Below, piece after piece: positions 9,721 to 19,657 of a DNA stretch of 44,395 nucleotides (position 1 is the first letter of the stretch; each line of letters begins with the position of its first letter). Position numbers and translations under genes: made by a program. The DNA is from an uncultured Mollicutes bacterium (GTDB lineage: Bacteria; Bacillota_I; Bacilli_A; RF39; UBA660). A model generated the notes under the pieces. The model saw nothing but the letters and a program-made list of their open reading frames with translations. It searched no databases and had not been told where the DNA came from. The stretch is from contig CANTCS010000011.1 of NCBI GenBank assembly GCA_947652375.1, forward strand, positions 1 to 44,395, read 5' to 3'.

Positions 9721-10428
9721 GTGGGTGATACTATGTATAATAGAAGAAAGTTTTTGCTAATTTTTATCTTTATAGTTTTGGATATGTTTCTTTTAATTGG
9801 TTTTCTAGTAATAAGAGATGCTACTTTATTAAATGATTTAAAAAAAGAAATTAATGAACTTTCTAAATTGGATATAACTAAAGACAGATTTAATAGAAAG
9901 ATTAAAAGTCGAGGAAATTATGCTGTTGTTGAAAAGGCTATTAAAGAGTATTTAGATAATTATGCTGTTAGTTTACAAGAAATTTCTAGGATTATTAATG
10001 ATAAGAAATTGTTAACAATTTTATCTTATGATAATTATTTAAAGGATGGTCCAGAGTTTAAAAAATCACTAGCTTATATAGATGAAACTTCAATTAAATT
10101 TAATGAAAAAATTGATAATCTTATTGAAGATTTAGATGAAGAGGTAATAAAAAATTATATTAATAAAAAAATAAAAGAGCCTTATTTTGTTGATCTTTAT
10201 AAAGAGTTAATGCTTGGTAAGGAAATGACTGATGGTTTTAATGATACTAAGGAAACTCTTAAAAAATTAAAGAAATCTATTAATAATGTTTTTAATGTTA
10301 GTAAAGAGGTTTTAAATTTTTTAACGATTAATAAGGATTCTTGGGAAATAGAAGATGGTGAAATTAAATTTTTAACAACAGATTTATGTAATCATTATAA
10401 TTCTTTGGTTGCTAAAATTAAGGATTAA
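9721..10428 (+). CDS. Hypothetical membrane-anchored coiled-coil protein
   Basis: N-terminal TM (FLLIFIFIVLDMFLLIGFLVI) followed by helical charged region; closely follows the upstream ORF. Confidence 0.6.
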   Translation: MGDTMYNRRKFLLIFIFIVLDMFLLIGFLVIRDATLLNDLKKEINELSKLDITKDRFNRKIKSRGNYAVVEKAIKEYLDNYAVSLQEISRIINDKKLLTILSYDNYLKDGPEFKKSLAYIDETSIKFNEKIDNLIEDLDEEVIKNYINKKIKEPYFVDLYKELMLGKEMTDGFNDTKETLKKLKKSINNVFNVSKEVLNFLTINKDSWEIEDGEIKFLTTDLCNHYNSLVAKIKD

Positions 10429-10636
10429 TTCATATTAAGTTTTAATTTTTAACAAAATAGAGTTTTTAATAGTATTTATTACTTATTTATTTTTTTTAAA
10501 TAAAATATGAGAAATTTTAATTTTATATTTGAAAATGTTCTAAAAAGGATAATTTTAAACACTAAAAAGTAAAAGCTTTAAAAATATTTATATTAATAAG
10601 TAACACTTACAAAAAAATATTTTAATAATAATAATG

Positions 10637-10661
10637 GAACTGTATAATATGCAGTTTTTTT
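10637..10661 (+). terminator. Possible terminator
   Basis: AACTG...CAGTT hairpin followed by T-run. Confidence 0.45.
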
Positions 10662-10789
10662 ATAAGTTTAGAATATAAGCTTTGCTTAGTTAAATATGTG
10701 TTTTTTAAAAATTTTTTAGCAAAAAAACTTAATAATTTATACTTTATTTAAAGTTTTTAGCTGCAATTTTTATATGAGTTATAATTACA

Positions 10790-10817
10790 AAAAAAGAAGC
10801 AAAATAATATTTTGCTT
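10790..10817 (-). terminator. Terminator downstream of spoIVA
   Basis: AAGCAAAAT/ATTTTGCTT 9-bp stem, T-tract on minus strand. Confidence 0.75.
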
Positions 10818-10876
10818 TTATTGTGGAAAGTTATTATTACTTTTTTATATTTTTAATTTTTAACTTTTATATTTAT

Positions 10877-12352
10877 TTATATTACAATAGTAATTACGTT
10901 ATTTGAACCTTTATTAACTACTTTAGTTAAAGTATTTTGTAATTTAAATCTAATATTATCTGGCATTAAGCTAATTTTTGATTGAATTCCTTCTTGAACG
11001 ATATTATCTAAACTTCTACCAAATATTTCACTTTTCCAAATTTCACTCGGATCTTTATCATGATCGCGCATTAAATAATCAACTAATTCTTTACTTTGAA
11101 TTTCACTACCTATAATAGGTTCAAAGGTAGATTCGACATCGACTCTAATCATGTGAATTGATGGTGCTACAGCTTTTAATTTAACACCATATCGAGGGCC
11201 TTGTTTTATTATTTCAGGTTTTTCTATCTTCATATCAGTAATTGATGGTGTAGCAATTCCATAACCAGTTTGTTTAACCATTTTTAAAGCATATTTAATT
11301 TGATCATATTCTTTTTTAGCGACATTAAATTCTTGAAATAATGATAATAAATCAGCTTTGCTTTTGATATCAATATCAATAAGTCCTCTTAAAGTCTCAT
11401 TATATAATTCGATAGGGGCAGTTAAATTAACAGTAATAATTCCTGTTGCAGTATCAACATCTGATAAATAACATTTTTCTATGTATTCATTTTCTAAGAA
11501 ATGCTCAGTTATAGTTTCTATATCTCTTATTTTATCTATTTCAACAACACTTTCTTTAATTGAGTCGATATATGATTTTTTAATTTTATTATCTGGATTT
11601 AAAATAGCAATCCACTCTGGCATATTTACTCGAACTTCTAAAACAGGGAATTCATATAATGCTTCACGTAAAATATTATACATATCTTTTTCATTCATAG
11701 CTTCGATACTTATAGGTAATACTGGAACATTATGTTCATTTTTGATACTTTCGGCTAAGCGCTCAGTATCTGGTAGAGTTGGATGTGTTGAATTTAGAAT
11801 TACAATAAATGGTTTTCCAATAGATTTTAGTTCTTCAATTACTCTTTTTTCTGCTTCAATATAATCTGTACGTTGGAATTCACCGATTGAGCCATCTGAA
11901 GTTACAACTATTCCAATTGTAGAATGTTCTTTTATAACTTTTTCTGTTCCAATTTCAGCTGCTTCTGTAAAAGGAATTTCTTCATTATACCAAGGAGTTT
12001 TGACCATACGGGGACCGTTTTCATCTGTTGCTCCGATGGCATTATTAATCATATATCCTACACAATCTATTAATTTGATATTACATGTTATATCATCTAT
12101 TTTTATATTTGCGGTATTATTGGGTACGAATTTTGGTTCAGTTGTCATGATTGTTTTTCCTGCAGCGCTTTGAGGAATTTCATCTAATGCTCTTTTTCTT
12201 TCATATTCATTTTCTATATTAGGTACAATTAATGTTTCTACCATTCTTTTTATAAATGTCGATTTACCTGTTCTAACTGCACCTACTACGCCTAAATAAA
12301 TATCTCCGCCACTTCTTTGGGCAATATTTTTTATAATTTCATTTTTTTCCAT
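10877..12352 (-). CDS. spoIVA: Stage IV sporulation protein A (spore coat morphogenetic ATPase)
   Basis: DIYLGVVGAVRTGKSTFIKRMVETLIVPNI; full-length SpoIVA-like 491 aa. Confidence 0.96.
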   Translation of the reverse strand: MEKNEIIKNIAQRSGGDIYLGVVGAVRTGKSTFIKRMVETLIVPNIENEYERKRALDEIPQSAAGKTIMTTEPKFVPNNTANIKIDDITCNIKLIDCVGYMINNAIGATDENGPRMVKTPWYNEEIPFTEAAEIGTEKVIKEHSTIGIVVTSDGSIGEFQRTDYIEAEKRVIEELKSIGKPFIVILNSTHPTLPDTERLAESIKNEHNVPVLPISIEAMNEKDMYNILREALYEFPVLEVRVNMPEWIAILNPDNKIKKSYIDSIKESVVEIDKIRDIETITEHFLENEYIEKCYLSDVDTATGIITVNLTAPIELYNETLRGLIDIDIKSKADLLSLFQEFNVAKKEYDQIKYALKMVKQTGYGIATPSITDMKIEKPEIIKQGPRYGVKLKAVAPSIHMIRVDVESTFEPIIGSEIQSKELVDYLMRDHDKDPSEIWKSEIFGRSLDNIVQEGIQSKISLMPDNIRFKLQNTLTKVVNKGSNNVITIVI

Positions 12353-12461
12353 AATCTTTCTCCTTATTTAGTAAATATTTATGTAAGATAGTAAATATTT
12401 AGAACAAAAGAATTTTTATAAATATAAGGTAAAAAATTTTTAATATAATTGTATTTTAAAT

Positions 12462-12500
12462 ATTAAAAAAGACAATTTTTTAAATTTGCCTTTTTTTTAA
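12462..12500 (-). terminator. Terminator downstream of MoxR/VWA operon
   Basis: minus-strand AAAAAAGGCAA...TTGTCTTTTTT inverted repeat. Confidence 0.5.
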
Positions 12501-12507
12501 TACTTAA

Positions 12508-13194
12508 TTACCATTTTTTTCCTGAATAATAATCTTGATTACTATTCATTTGATCATAATAGTTTAAATCTTCTTCTCTATTTGTTTTTGCTTCTTTTTC
12601 TGATTTTTTTATTTCTTCCTTAATTTTTTCTTCTTCTGATTTGTTTTTGTCTTGTTCATTTTTTTGTTCGTTATCTTTATCATCCTTATCATCTTTATTA
12701 TTAGTACTAGAATTATAATCTTCTAATTCACTTTGTAAAATATTGATTTCTTCTTCTAATTCTTCAGCAGTTTTACTATAACCTAAATTATCAAAGGGAT
12801 GAGCACAGTCATTTTTGTATAAATACTGTTTAGCTTCTTCTAATTGTCTATATATTTCTTCTTTTGTACTTGGAGAAATTCTATTTATAGTTGCGATAGA
12901 TAAATTTATACGAATATCACAGACTCTTTTTCTAGTTGGTTTCTTTTTTAAAGCTATTTTATAATTATTGATAGCTTTATCGTATTCTTCATTTTTTAAG
13001 TAAATATTTCCATTATTGTAATAGGCAATATAAGGTTCTTGAATATTTAGAAGATAAAGGATACTTGATAATGTGTAATTAAATTGATTATTATTATAGT
13101 TTTTTATAATTAATTTATTTAATATGACTTTAAATGATAAAATTATAAGTGTTATTATAATTATTACTTTAAAGATATCTTTTGTTTTTTTCAT
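12508..13194 (-). CDS. TPR protein with charged C-terminal tail (BatC-like)
   Basis: TPR repeat GNIYLKNEEYDKAINNYKIALKKKP; last gene of MoxR–VWA operon; 4-bp overlap with upstream gene. Confidence 0.75.
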   Translation of the reverse strand: MKKTKDIFKVIIIITLIILSFKVILNKLIIKNYNNNQFNYTLSSILYLLNIQEPYIAYYNNGNIYLKNEEYDKAINNYKIALKKKPTRKRVCDIRINLSIATINRISPSTKEEIYRQLEEAKQYLYKNDCAHPFDNLGYSKTAEELEEEINILQSELEDYNSSTNNKDDKDDKDNEQKNEQDKNKSEEEKIKEEIKKSEKEAKTNREEDLNYYDQMNSNQDYYSGKKW

Positions 13195-14132
13195 AATAAA
13201 TTTCCTTTTAAATTTCTATATTTTAGAAGAAGAAGAATTAATATTGGAATAATAAAAATAAAATAGATGTCATTATAAGCTTGTTTCTTATTAGATTTAT
13301 ATTCTGTATGGGATAAATTTCTAATTTCTTTCAATTTCTTATTTACATTATTTTGATTCTCCATATGAATATATTCAATATTCATGTCTTCAGCTATTTT
13401 TTTTAAATTGATTTCATCAATTTTGGACTTTGCTTTTTCATATTTTAATCCACTTGAATCCATTATGTAGGTTTCTTTTTTAGTTATCATGTCTTTTTCT
13501 TTCATATAGCCACCATTAGTTGTTCCATAACCTAAGACAGCTCCATTGGTTATAAGATTTCTTATTTCTTGATAACTTTTTAATGTTGAATCATCTGTTA
13601 TTTCTCCATCACTTATAAAGAAAATAATTTTTTTTCTATCATTTTTCTTTTCTGCATATTCTAATGTTTCTATAATGGTTTCTAAAGGAGTATTAAGAGA
13701 TGATCCTTTAGCTTGAATATTTGATATAGGTGTTATTATATCTAGAGACTCATAAGTTATATTAATATCATTGGTGAACGGAATATTAATTTTTGCAGTA
13801 TTATTAAATGTAATGATGGAAAATCTTGAGCCATTTAATTCATTAATTATATATTGACAATCATTTTTTAGAGCAGATAGGCGAGTATTATTGTCTTTGT
13901 AATCTTCAGCATTCATACTAATAGTATTATCAATAACAAAAAGTACATCTAAATTGTTATCTGTTGCATATGAGTTATCATTTTTATACATAATTCTTAA
14001 ATTAACTACAAAGAGTAGAATTATTAACAAAATATCGATTATATTTTTTTTATAATTTTTTAAGGAGATAATAATAAGAAAAATACAAATTATGCTCATT
14101 ATCCAGATTGGAATGATAGGAAAAAGTGTCAT
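13191..14132 (-). CDS. VWA domain membrane protein (BatB-like)
   Basis: MIDAS-like DNTISMN, FFISDGEITDD; flanking TM helices. Confidence 0.82.
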   Translation of the reverse strand: MTLFPIIPIWIMSIICIFLIIISLKNYKKNIIDILLIILLFVVNLRIMYKNDNSYATDNNLDVLFVIDNTISMNAEDYKDNNTRLSALKNDCQYIINELNGSRFSIITFNNTAKINIPFTNDINITYESLDIITPISNIQAKGSSLNTPLETIIETLEYAEKKNDRKKIIFFISDGEITDDSTLKSYQEIRNLITNGAVLGYGTTNGGYMKEKDMITKKETYIMDSSGLKYEKAKSKIDEINLKKIAEDMNIEYIHMENQNNVNKKLKEIRNLSHTEYKSNKKQAYNDIYFIFIIPILILLLLKYRNLKGNLL

Positions 14133-15145
14133 TTTATCACCTGCTTACTAAGAATTATAAAAATTGTGCTTGTTAAAACTAAAATTATGAAAAATAGTTC
14201 GGGTGTATCAGTTTTGGTTGTATTAGTATTTTTTTCTAATAATGATTTTGAAGTTTTTTCTATATCTGAGATAATATTTTTTACTGATGATTTATTTTGG
14301 TCATAGAATTTACCACCAGTTAGTTCAACGGCTTTTTTAAAATTAGTTCGGTCGGTATTCTTCATTATTGTAGTTCCTACACCAAAAACTTTTATATTTT
14401 TATCTTTACTTATTTGACTTGCTTTATTTAATGTTACAATTGGAGTTCCAGCTAAATCATTATCTGTTGAAAATATTATTATTCTAGTACGATCTTCTTC
14501 TAAATTAGAAAAATTAAAGATACAAGAAGCTAAGCCATCTCCTATTAGTGAACTACCTCTTGTTTCACTTCCTTCAAGCGTTCCACTTCTTATATAGCTT
14601 TTGCTATAAAGATAGTTTTCATCTAAAGGAGTATTATCATAAAGTATTGGATTATTGACTTTAATAGAATTTTTTATTTCATCAAGAGTTTTAATTACAT
14701 ATTCATAATCATCAGTTAAAGGAACTAAAGTAACTGATGAAGTATTAAAAATAGAAATACCAAATCGCTCATTTTTTAGTGATGTTATTGTTTCTTTTAG
14801 ATTTTCGATTAATTCCATATTTAACTCATCAACTGATGAGGAGATGTCCATACAAAGAAATATGTCTCTATTATATTCTTTTTGATTACGAGTTTCTATT
14901 TTATTAGGTCTAGAGAGTAATATTATACTTATAAAAATGGAAATTATTGCGGAAGTTAGAATTATTTTTTTTAATAAATTATATTTCTTTAATAGTTGCT
15001 GAAAATATTCATTTTTTCTAATAAAACTAGTATTTGCAATTTTTGTACCATTTTGAAATTTAATAGTTTTTTTCTTACTAAAAAATATTAATAAACTAAT
15101 TGATATTAATAGTATTATAAATATAAAAGGGTGTCTTAATTCCAT
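14129..15145 (-). CDS. VWA domain membrane protein (BatA-like)
   Basis: MIDAS DISSSVD, ETRGSSLIGDG, FSTDND; N- and C-terminal TMs. Confidence 0.85.
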   Translation of the reverse strand: MELRHPFIFIILLISISLLIFFSKKKTIKFQNGTKIANTSFIRKNEYFQQLLKKYNLLKKIILTSAIISIFISIILLSRPNKIETRNQKEYNRDIFLCMDISSSVDELNMELIENLKETITSLKNERFGISIFNTSSVTLVPLTDDYEYVIKTLDEIKNSIKVNNPILYDNTPLDENYLYSKSYIRSGTLEGSETRGSSLIGDGLASCIFNFSNLEEDRTRIIIFSTDNDLAGTPIVTLNKASQISKDKNIKVFGVGTTIMKNTDRTNFKKAVELTGGKFYDQNKSSVKNIISDIEKTSKSLLEKNTNTTKTDTPELFFIILVLTSTIFIILSKQVIK

Positions 15146-15582
15146 TTTTCTATTACCTTTCTTGTTTTCTCAATTGAATTTATAATATTTCCACCGGATA
15201 TATTAGAGAATTCTGGATCATAATATTCACTTACTAATTCAAATAAAATTGGCATATTAATTTTTTTAATATCATTAAGTGTAAAAAATTGAACTTCTAT
15301 GCTTGTCATTTCATATATAAATATTCTTATTATCTTACTTAATTCTTGATAAGCTTTTCTGTTTGAAATAGAATTATTATTTACTTTTACTATTAATTCA
15401 TCTATTTTAGATAGATATAGTTTTTTAATATTCTTTGAATCTTTTTTAGGTGGCTCTATTATTGTAATTTTTTTCTTTTTTTGTCTAATTTTTACTATTT
15501 TGTAAACTATAAGGGCTAATAATATTATTACTGGTAAGATATTATAAGTAAACATGTTTCTAACTTCAATTGTTACTTGCAT
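15136..15582 (-). CDS. Single-TM DUF4381-like protein
   Basis: One TM plus cytoplasmic helical region; between DUF58 and VWA genes; start chosen at ATG preceded by GGAGG. Confidence 0.6.
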   Translation of the reverse strand: MQVTIEVRNMFTYNILPVIILLALIVYKIVKIRQKKKKITIIEPPKKDSKNIKKLYLSKIDELIVKVNNNSISNRKAYQELSKIIRIFIYEMTSIEVQFFTLNDIKKINMPILFELVSEYYDPEFSNISGGNIINSIEKTRKVIEKWN

Positions 15583-16438
15583 ATTTGTGTTCCTCCAATA
15601 ATTCAATTATTTTATTATTTATTTGATTTTGTGAACTGATAGATATTGAACAAATTTTATTTTGTTTTAATTTTTTTTCAGTTTCTTTTAAAATATCTTG
15701 TTTTAGTTTTTTCTCTATTTTATTTAGTTCAATATTTTTTAATAAAAAATTAGGTAGATATTGATTATTTTCAATATCGTAGATATCTTCTCCAAACATA
15801 AAATTATCTTTTATATTTATTAATAATACATCATGAATAGAACTTAAGGTTTTGTAAGTTTTCTGTTTTATAGAATTACTTCCATCTAAATCTGTAATAA
15901 TAAAGATAATCATTTTTTTCTTTATGTTTTTATATGTAAATTCTAAACTTTTATCTATTTTATTTTCTTTAGAAAATGTAGTTTTTTCATAATTACATAA
16001 ATATTCTTCTAGAGAATAAAGATTGTCTTTAAAAGGTTTATAAATAGTTTTTTCTTGATTTTGATAAATAAATCCTATGAAATCGCCGTTTTTTACAGCG
16101 AGGTAGCCTATAGTTCCAGCTATAAGTGTTGCTAATGTTTTTTTATTTTCATGAGAATAGGTATCAGCTGACATCTTTATATTAGAGTCTAATACGATTA
16201 AAATATTATGTTTTTTTTCAGCAATAAATTGTTTTACTAGTAAATCTCCACTTCTTATTGATGATTTCCAATCTATATCTTTTACATCATCGTTTAAAGT
16301 ATAAGTTCGAAGATTTTCGAAGTTCATACTTTTTCCTTTATAAACAGATTTATATGTTCCATCTAGTAAATTAGTAGTTTTTTTATCAGAGTAAATTGTT
16401 ATATTAGACTTTATTTTATTTATATGACTAAGTTTCAT
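15566..16438 (-). CDS. DUF58 domain protein
   Basis: YKGKSMNFENLRTYTLNDDVKDIDWKSSIRSGDLLVKQF is the DUF58 core; overlaps MoxR gene by 4 bp. Confidence 0.9.
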   Translation of the reverse strand: MKLSHINKIKSNITIYSDKKTTNLLDGTYKSVYKGKSMNFENLRTYTLNDDVKDIDWKSSIRSGDLLVKQFIAEKKHNILIVLDSNIKMSADTYSHENKKTLATLIAGTIGYLAVKNGDFIGFIYQNQEKTIYKPFKDNLYSLEEYLCNYEKTTFSKENKIDKSLEFTYKNIKKKMIIFIITDLDGSNSIKQKTYKTLSSIHDVLLINIKDNFMFGEDIYDIENNQYLPNFLLKNIELNKIEKKLKQDILKETEKKLKQNKICSISISSQNQINNKIIELLEEHKYASNN

Positions 16439-17430
16439 GGGGTAGGAACAGCTCCAAATATAGAATCTATAATTTGTTCTATTGTAATATTATCAGCTAT
16501 GGCAGAAAAGTTTAGAGAAATTCGATGTCTTAAAATACTATATCTTAATTGTTTTATATCTTCTGGTATTACATGTGTTCTACCATTCATTAAAGCTACT
16601 ACTTTAGAACACTCCATAAAGGCGATAGTTCCTCTTGTACTTGCGCCTAAATTGATATATTCAGCTAGATTTTTATCAATATAATTTTCTGGTTTTCTAG
16701 TTGCTAAAATGATTTGACCAATATATTTCTTTATTGATTCATCGATATAAACTTTTTTTGCGATATTTTGTAAATATTCTAAATCTAATAAAGATAAGAT
16801 AGCTTCTTTATTGTTAAAGACATTCTTTTCAAGACGATTTAGTATCTCGACTTCTTCTAAAACTGTAGGATATTCTACTTTTTCTTTAATTAAAAATCTA
16901 TCTAATTGTGCCTCAGCAAGAGTATAAGTTCCTTCTTGATCAATTGGGTTTTGAGTTGCTATAACGGTAAATATATTTGGTAATTTATATCTTTTACCAT
17001 CAATAGTTATTTGTCTTTCTTGCATTGCTTCTAGTGTGGCACTTTGAGTTTTAGCACTTGATCTATTAATTTCATCTAATAAGACAAAATTCGCGTATAT
17101 TGGACCAATTTTAGTTTCAAATTTATTATTTGCATAATTAAAAATTTGTGTTCCAATTATATCACTCGGTAGAAGATCCGGTGTACATTGGATTCTTGAA
17201 AATTTTCCATTTACTGCTTCTGTAAGAGTTTTGGCAGCTGTTGTTTTTGCAAGACCTGGAACTGATTCTAAAAGAATATGTCCGTTAGCTATTAATGCAA
17301 TTAAAAGAGATTCTTGCAAATTTTTTTGACCAACAATTTTAGTTGAATAATAATTTCTTATTTTATCTAAAATTATTGTACATTTTGTTAAGTCTTCTTG
17401 ACTTATGTTTATATTTTCATGATTATTCAT
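16435..17430 (-). CDS. MoxR family AAA+ ATPase
   Basis: LLESVPGLAKTTAAKTL Walker A, VLLDEINRSSAKTQSATLEAMQERQIT Walker B, ATQNPIDQEGTYTLAEAQLDRF. Confidence 0.95.
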   Translation of the reverse strand: MNNHENINISQEDLTKCTIILDKIRNYYSTKIVGQKNLQESLLIALIANGHILLESVPGLAKTTAAKTLTEAVNGKFSRIQCTPDLLPSDIIGTQIFNYANNKFETKIGPIYANFVLLDEINRSSAKTQSATLEAMQERQITIDGKRYKLPNIFTVIATQNPIDQEGTYTLAEAQLDRFLIKEKVEYPTVLEEVEILNRLEKNVFNNKEAILSLLDLEYLQNIAKKVYIDESIKKYIGQIILATRKPENYIDKNLAEYINLGASTRGTIAFMECSKVVALMNGRTHVIPEDIKQLRYSILRHRISLNFSAIADNITIEQIIDSIFGAVPTP

Positions 17431-17671
17431 ACTACTTCATCCTTTATTATTCTTATTGTTTAATTATATATTATTTTCTTATTAATGACAATAATGTTAA
17501 TAATTAATTTTTATTTAATTTGATTACTTGATATCAGTGCCGAAATTTTTTTACTTGAGAATGTAATAAGTTCTAATCAGTTTAGGAATTCATTTATTAA
17601 TTTTGATTCTCTTTTATATTGAATATGAAAAGGATATTATTTCATTTATTTAATTAAAAAATAAATAAAAA

Positions 17672-17695
17672 ACTATTAACCGATTGGTTAATAGT
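17672..17695 (-). terminator. Terminator downstream of spoVIF-like gene
   Basis: ACTATTAACC/GGTTAATAGT perfect 10-bp stem, 4-nt loop, T-rich tail on minus strand. Confidence 0.85.
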
Positions 17696-17700
17696 CAAAA

Positions 17701-17940
17701 TTAAAACATTTTATCAATATTTTTTGGTACTTTATCATTTACTATTGCATTTATAATTTTTTCTTCTTTTTCTTTTGAAACTTCTTTTCCTGTTAATTTA
17801 CTAATATCTTGAATAACTTCTCTTAAAATATTTTCATCTTTCATATTATTGTTTTGTAATTTATTTGCTAAATTTAATATAGTTTCTTTATTAATATTAG
17901 TTTTTTGTTCTATTTTATTAAATAAGCTATCTTTAAACAT
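17701..17940 (-). CDS. spoVIF: Stage VI sporulation protein F-like
   Basis: FNKIEQKTNINKETILNLANKLQNNNMKDENILREVIQDISKLTGKEVSKEKEEKIINAIV resembles SpoVIF family. Confidence 0.75.
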   Translation of the reverse strand: MFKDSLFNKIEQKTNINKETILNLANKLQNNNMKDENILREVIQDISKLTGKEVSKEKEEKIINAIVNDKVPKNIDKMF

Positions 17941-17985
17941 AAAAACCTCCTAATAGATTATATGTAAGAGGTTTATTTAAATATA

Positions 17986-18231
17986 TTATTTTTGTCTTAT
18001 TTTGTTTAAATGATTACATTTTTTTGTAAATTCATCTATTGTTATTAATCCTTGTTTATATCTTTCTTGTAGCATTGCAAAAGATTTATCAGCTATAGCA
18101 GTTTCATTATTAATATCATTGTTTTTTAAATGATAATTTTCTATATAATTATTTTTTTCAGGAATTTGGTTATTTTCTTTTTTATTATAAATAAAATTTT
18201 TAGGTTCTAGATTGTCTTTTCCAATAATCAT
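17986..18231 (-). CDS. Small protein with SHOCT-like C-terminus
   Basis: C-terminal LQERYKQGLITIDEFTKKCNHL resembles SHOCT; adjacent to der. Confidence 0.55.
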   Translation of the reverse strand: MIIGKDNLEPKNFIYNKKENNQIPEKNNYIENYHLKNNDINNETAIADKSFAMLQERYKQGLITIDEFTKKCNHLNKIRQK

Positions 18232-19539
18232 TTAGTCATCTCCATTTCTATTTTTAAATTGAATAGTTATAGGTGTTCCTGAAAAGTCAAAATTTTCTCT
18301 TATTTTATTTTCTAAATATCGTTCGTAAGAAAAGTGTACTAAACCTTTATTGTTGACTCTAAAAGTAAATTTTGGTGGTTTAATTCCTGTTTGATGAGTG
18401 AAATAAATTTTTAATCTTTTTCCTTTATATGATGGAGGTAAATTTAATTGATAAGCATCTTGAATAACTTCATTTAAAAGACTAGTTTTAACTTCCTTTT
18501 TAATATTTTCTTTTACTTTTAGAATTTCTGGCATAATAGTATGAATTCTTTTTTTAGTTATTGCTGATAGGGTGACAATTGGAGCATATGATGCAAATTG
18601 AAATTCGGCACGTACTAATTTTTCAAATTCTTGAATTGTTGTATCTTTTACGGTATCCCATTTATTTACAACAAAAATTAGTCCTTTTCCTCTTTCTATT
18701 GCATAACCAGCTATATGTTTATCATGTTCTTTGATTCCTTCTTCGGCATTAATAACAACTAAGCATATATCACTTCTATCAATTGATTTTAACGATCTAA
18801 AAAGACTATATTTCTCAATTGACTCGAAGACTTTTCCTTTTTTACGCATACCAGCAGTGTCTATCATAACGAATTCTTCATTATGATATTTTAAAATAGA
18901 ATCAATGGAATCTCTTGTTGTACCAGCAATATTTGAAACTACTACTCTTTCTTCATTTAAAAGAGCATTCATTAGTGAACTTTTTCCGACATTAGGTCTT
19001 CCGATGATAGAGAATTTTGTTCGTGTATCTTCTACTTCATCAATTTCTTTAAAATTCATTGTTATTACATCCATTAATTCTATAAAACCTGTATTGTGAA
19101 TACTACTAATTGGAATATATGTATCAAAACCTAATTCATAAAAGTCATATAAATTTTCTTGGGCATTTTTTACATCAATTTTGTTAATAGCTACTATTAC
19201 TTTTTTGTTTGATTTTCGTAAAATATCTTTTACTATTAAATCGTTTGTTGTTAAACCTTCTTTGCCATCAACTATAAAGACAACTATTTCAGCTTCATTT
19301 ATAGCTATTTCGGCTTGTATTTTTATTTCTTTATTAAAATCTAGTTTAGTTGCATCAATGCCACCTGTGTCAATTAAGTAAAACTTTTTTTTATTATAAG
19401 TAGCTTCTTGATATATTCTATCTCTTGTTACTCCAGGTAAATCTTCGATAATTGATATTTGTTTGCCAACTATTTTATTAAATAAAGTTGATTTTCCAAC
19501 ATTAGGCCTTCCAACTAAAGCAACGGTTGGTAATTTCAT
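18232..19539 (-). CDS. der: Ribosome-associated GTPase Der/EngA
   Basis: Two GTPase domains (GRPNVGKSTLFN, GRPNVGKSSLMN), KH-like C-terminus; start at MKLPTV preceded by GGAGGGG. Confidence 0.97.
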   Translation of the reverse strand: MKLPTVALVGRPNVGKSTLFNKIVGKQISIIEDLPGVTRDRIYQEATYNKKKFYLIDTGGIDATKLDFNKEIKIQAEIAINEAEIVVFIVDGKEGLTTNDLIVKDILRKSNKKVIVAINKIDVKNAQENLYDFYELGFDTYIPISSIHNTGFIELMDVITMNFKEIDEVEDTRTKFSIIGRPNVGKSSLMNALLNEERVVVSNIAGTTRDSIDSILKYHNEEFVMIDTAGMRKKGKVFESIEKYSLFRSLKSIDRSDICLVVINAEEGIKEHDKHIAGYAIERGKGLIFVVNKWDTVKDTTIQEFEKLVRAEFQFASYAPIVTLSAITKKRIHTIMPEILKVKENIKKEVKTSLLNEVIQDAYQLNLPPSYKGKRLKIYFTHQTGIKPPKFTFRVNNKGLVHFSYERYLENKIRENFDFSGTPITIQFKNRNGDD

Positions 19540-19657
19540 AGTATCCCCTCCAATATGCATCATTATATCATATTATTGTAAAGTTTTAAATAAAAAGTGA
19601 TTTACTGTTTTTTAGATAGATAATTGATGATATAATCAAAATAGGAAGGTGATATAA

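Noticed and set aside
11481-11864. Plus-strand 127-aa ORF
   Set aside because: Antisense to spoIVA, which is an unambiguous gene.
16424-16684. Plus-strand 86-aa ORF
   Set aside because: Antisense to the MoxR gene; no independent support.
18905-19381. Plus-strand ORFs of 64 and 66 aa
   Set aside because: Antisense to der.
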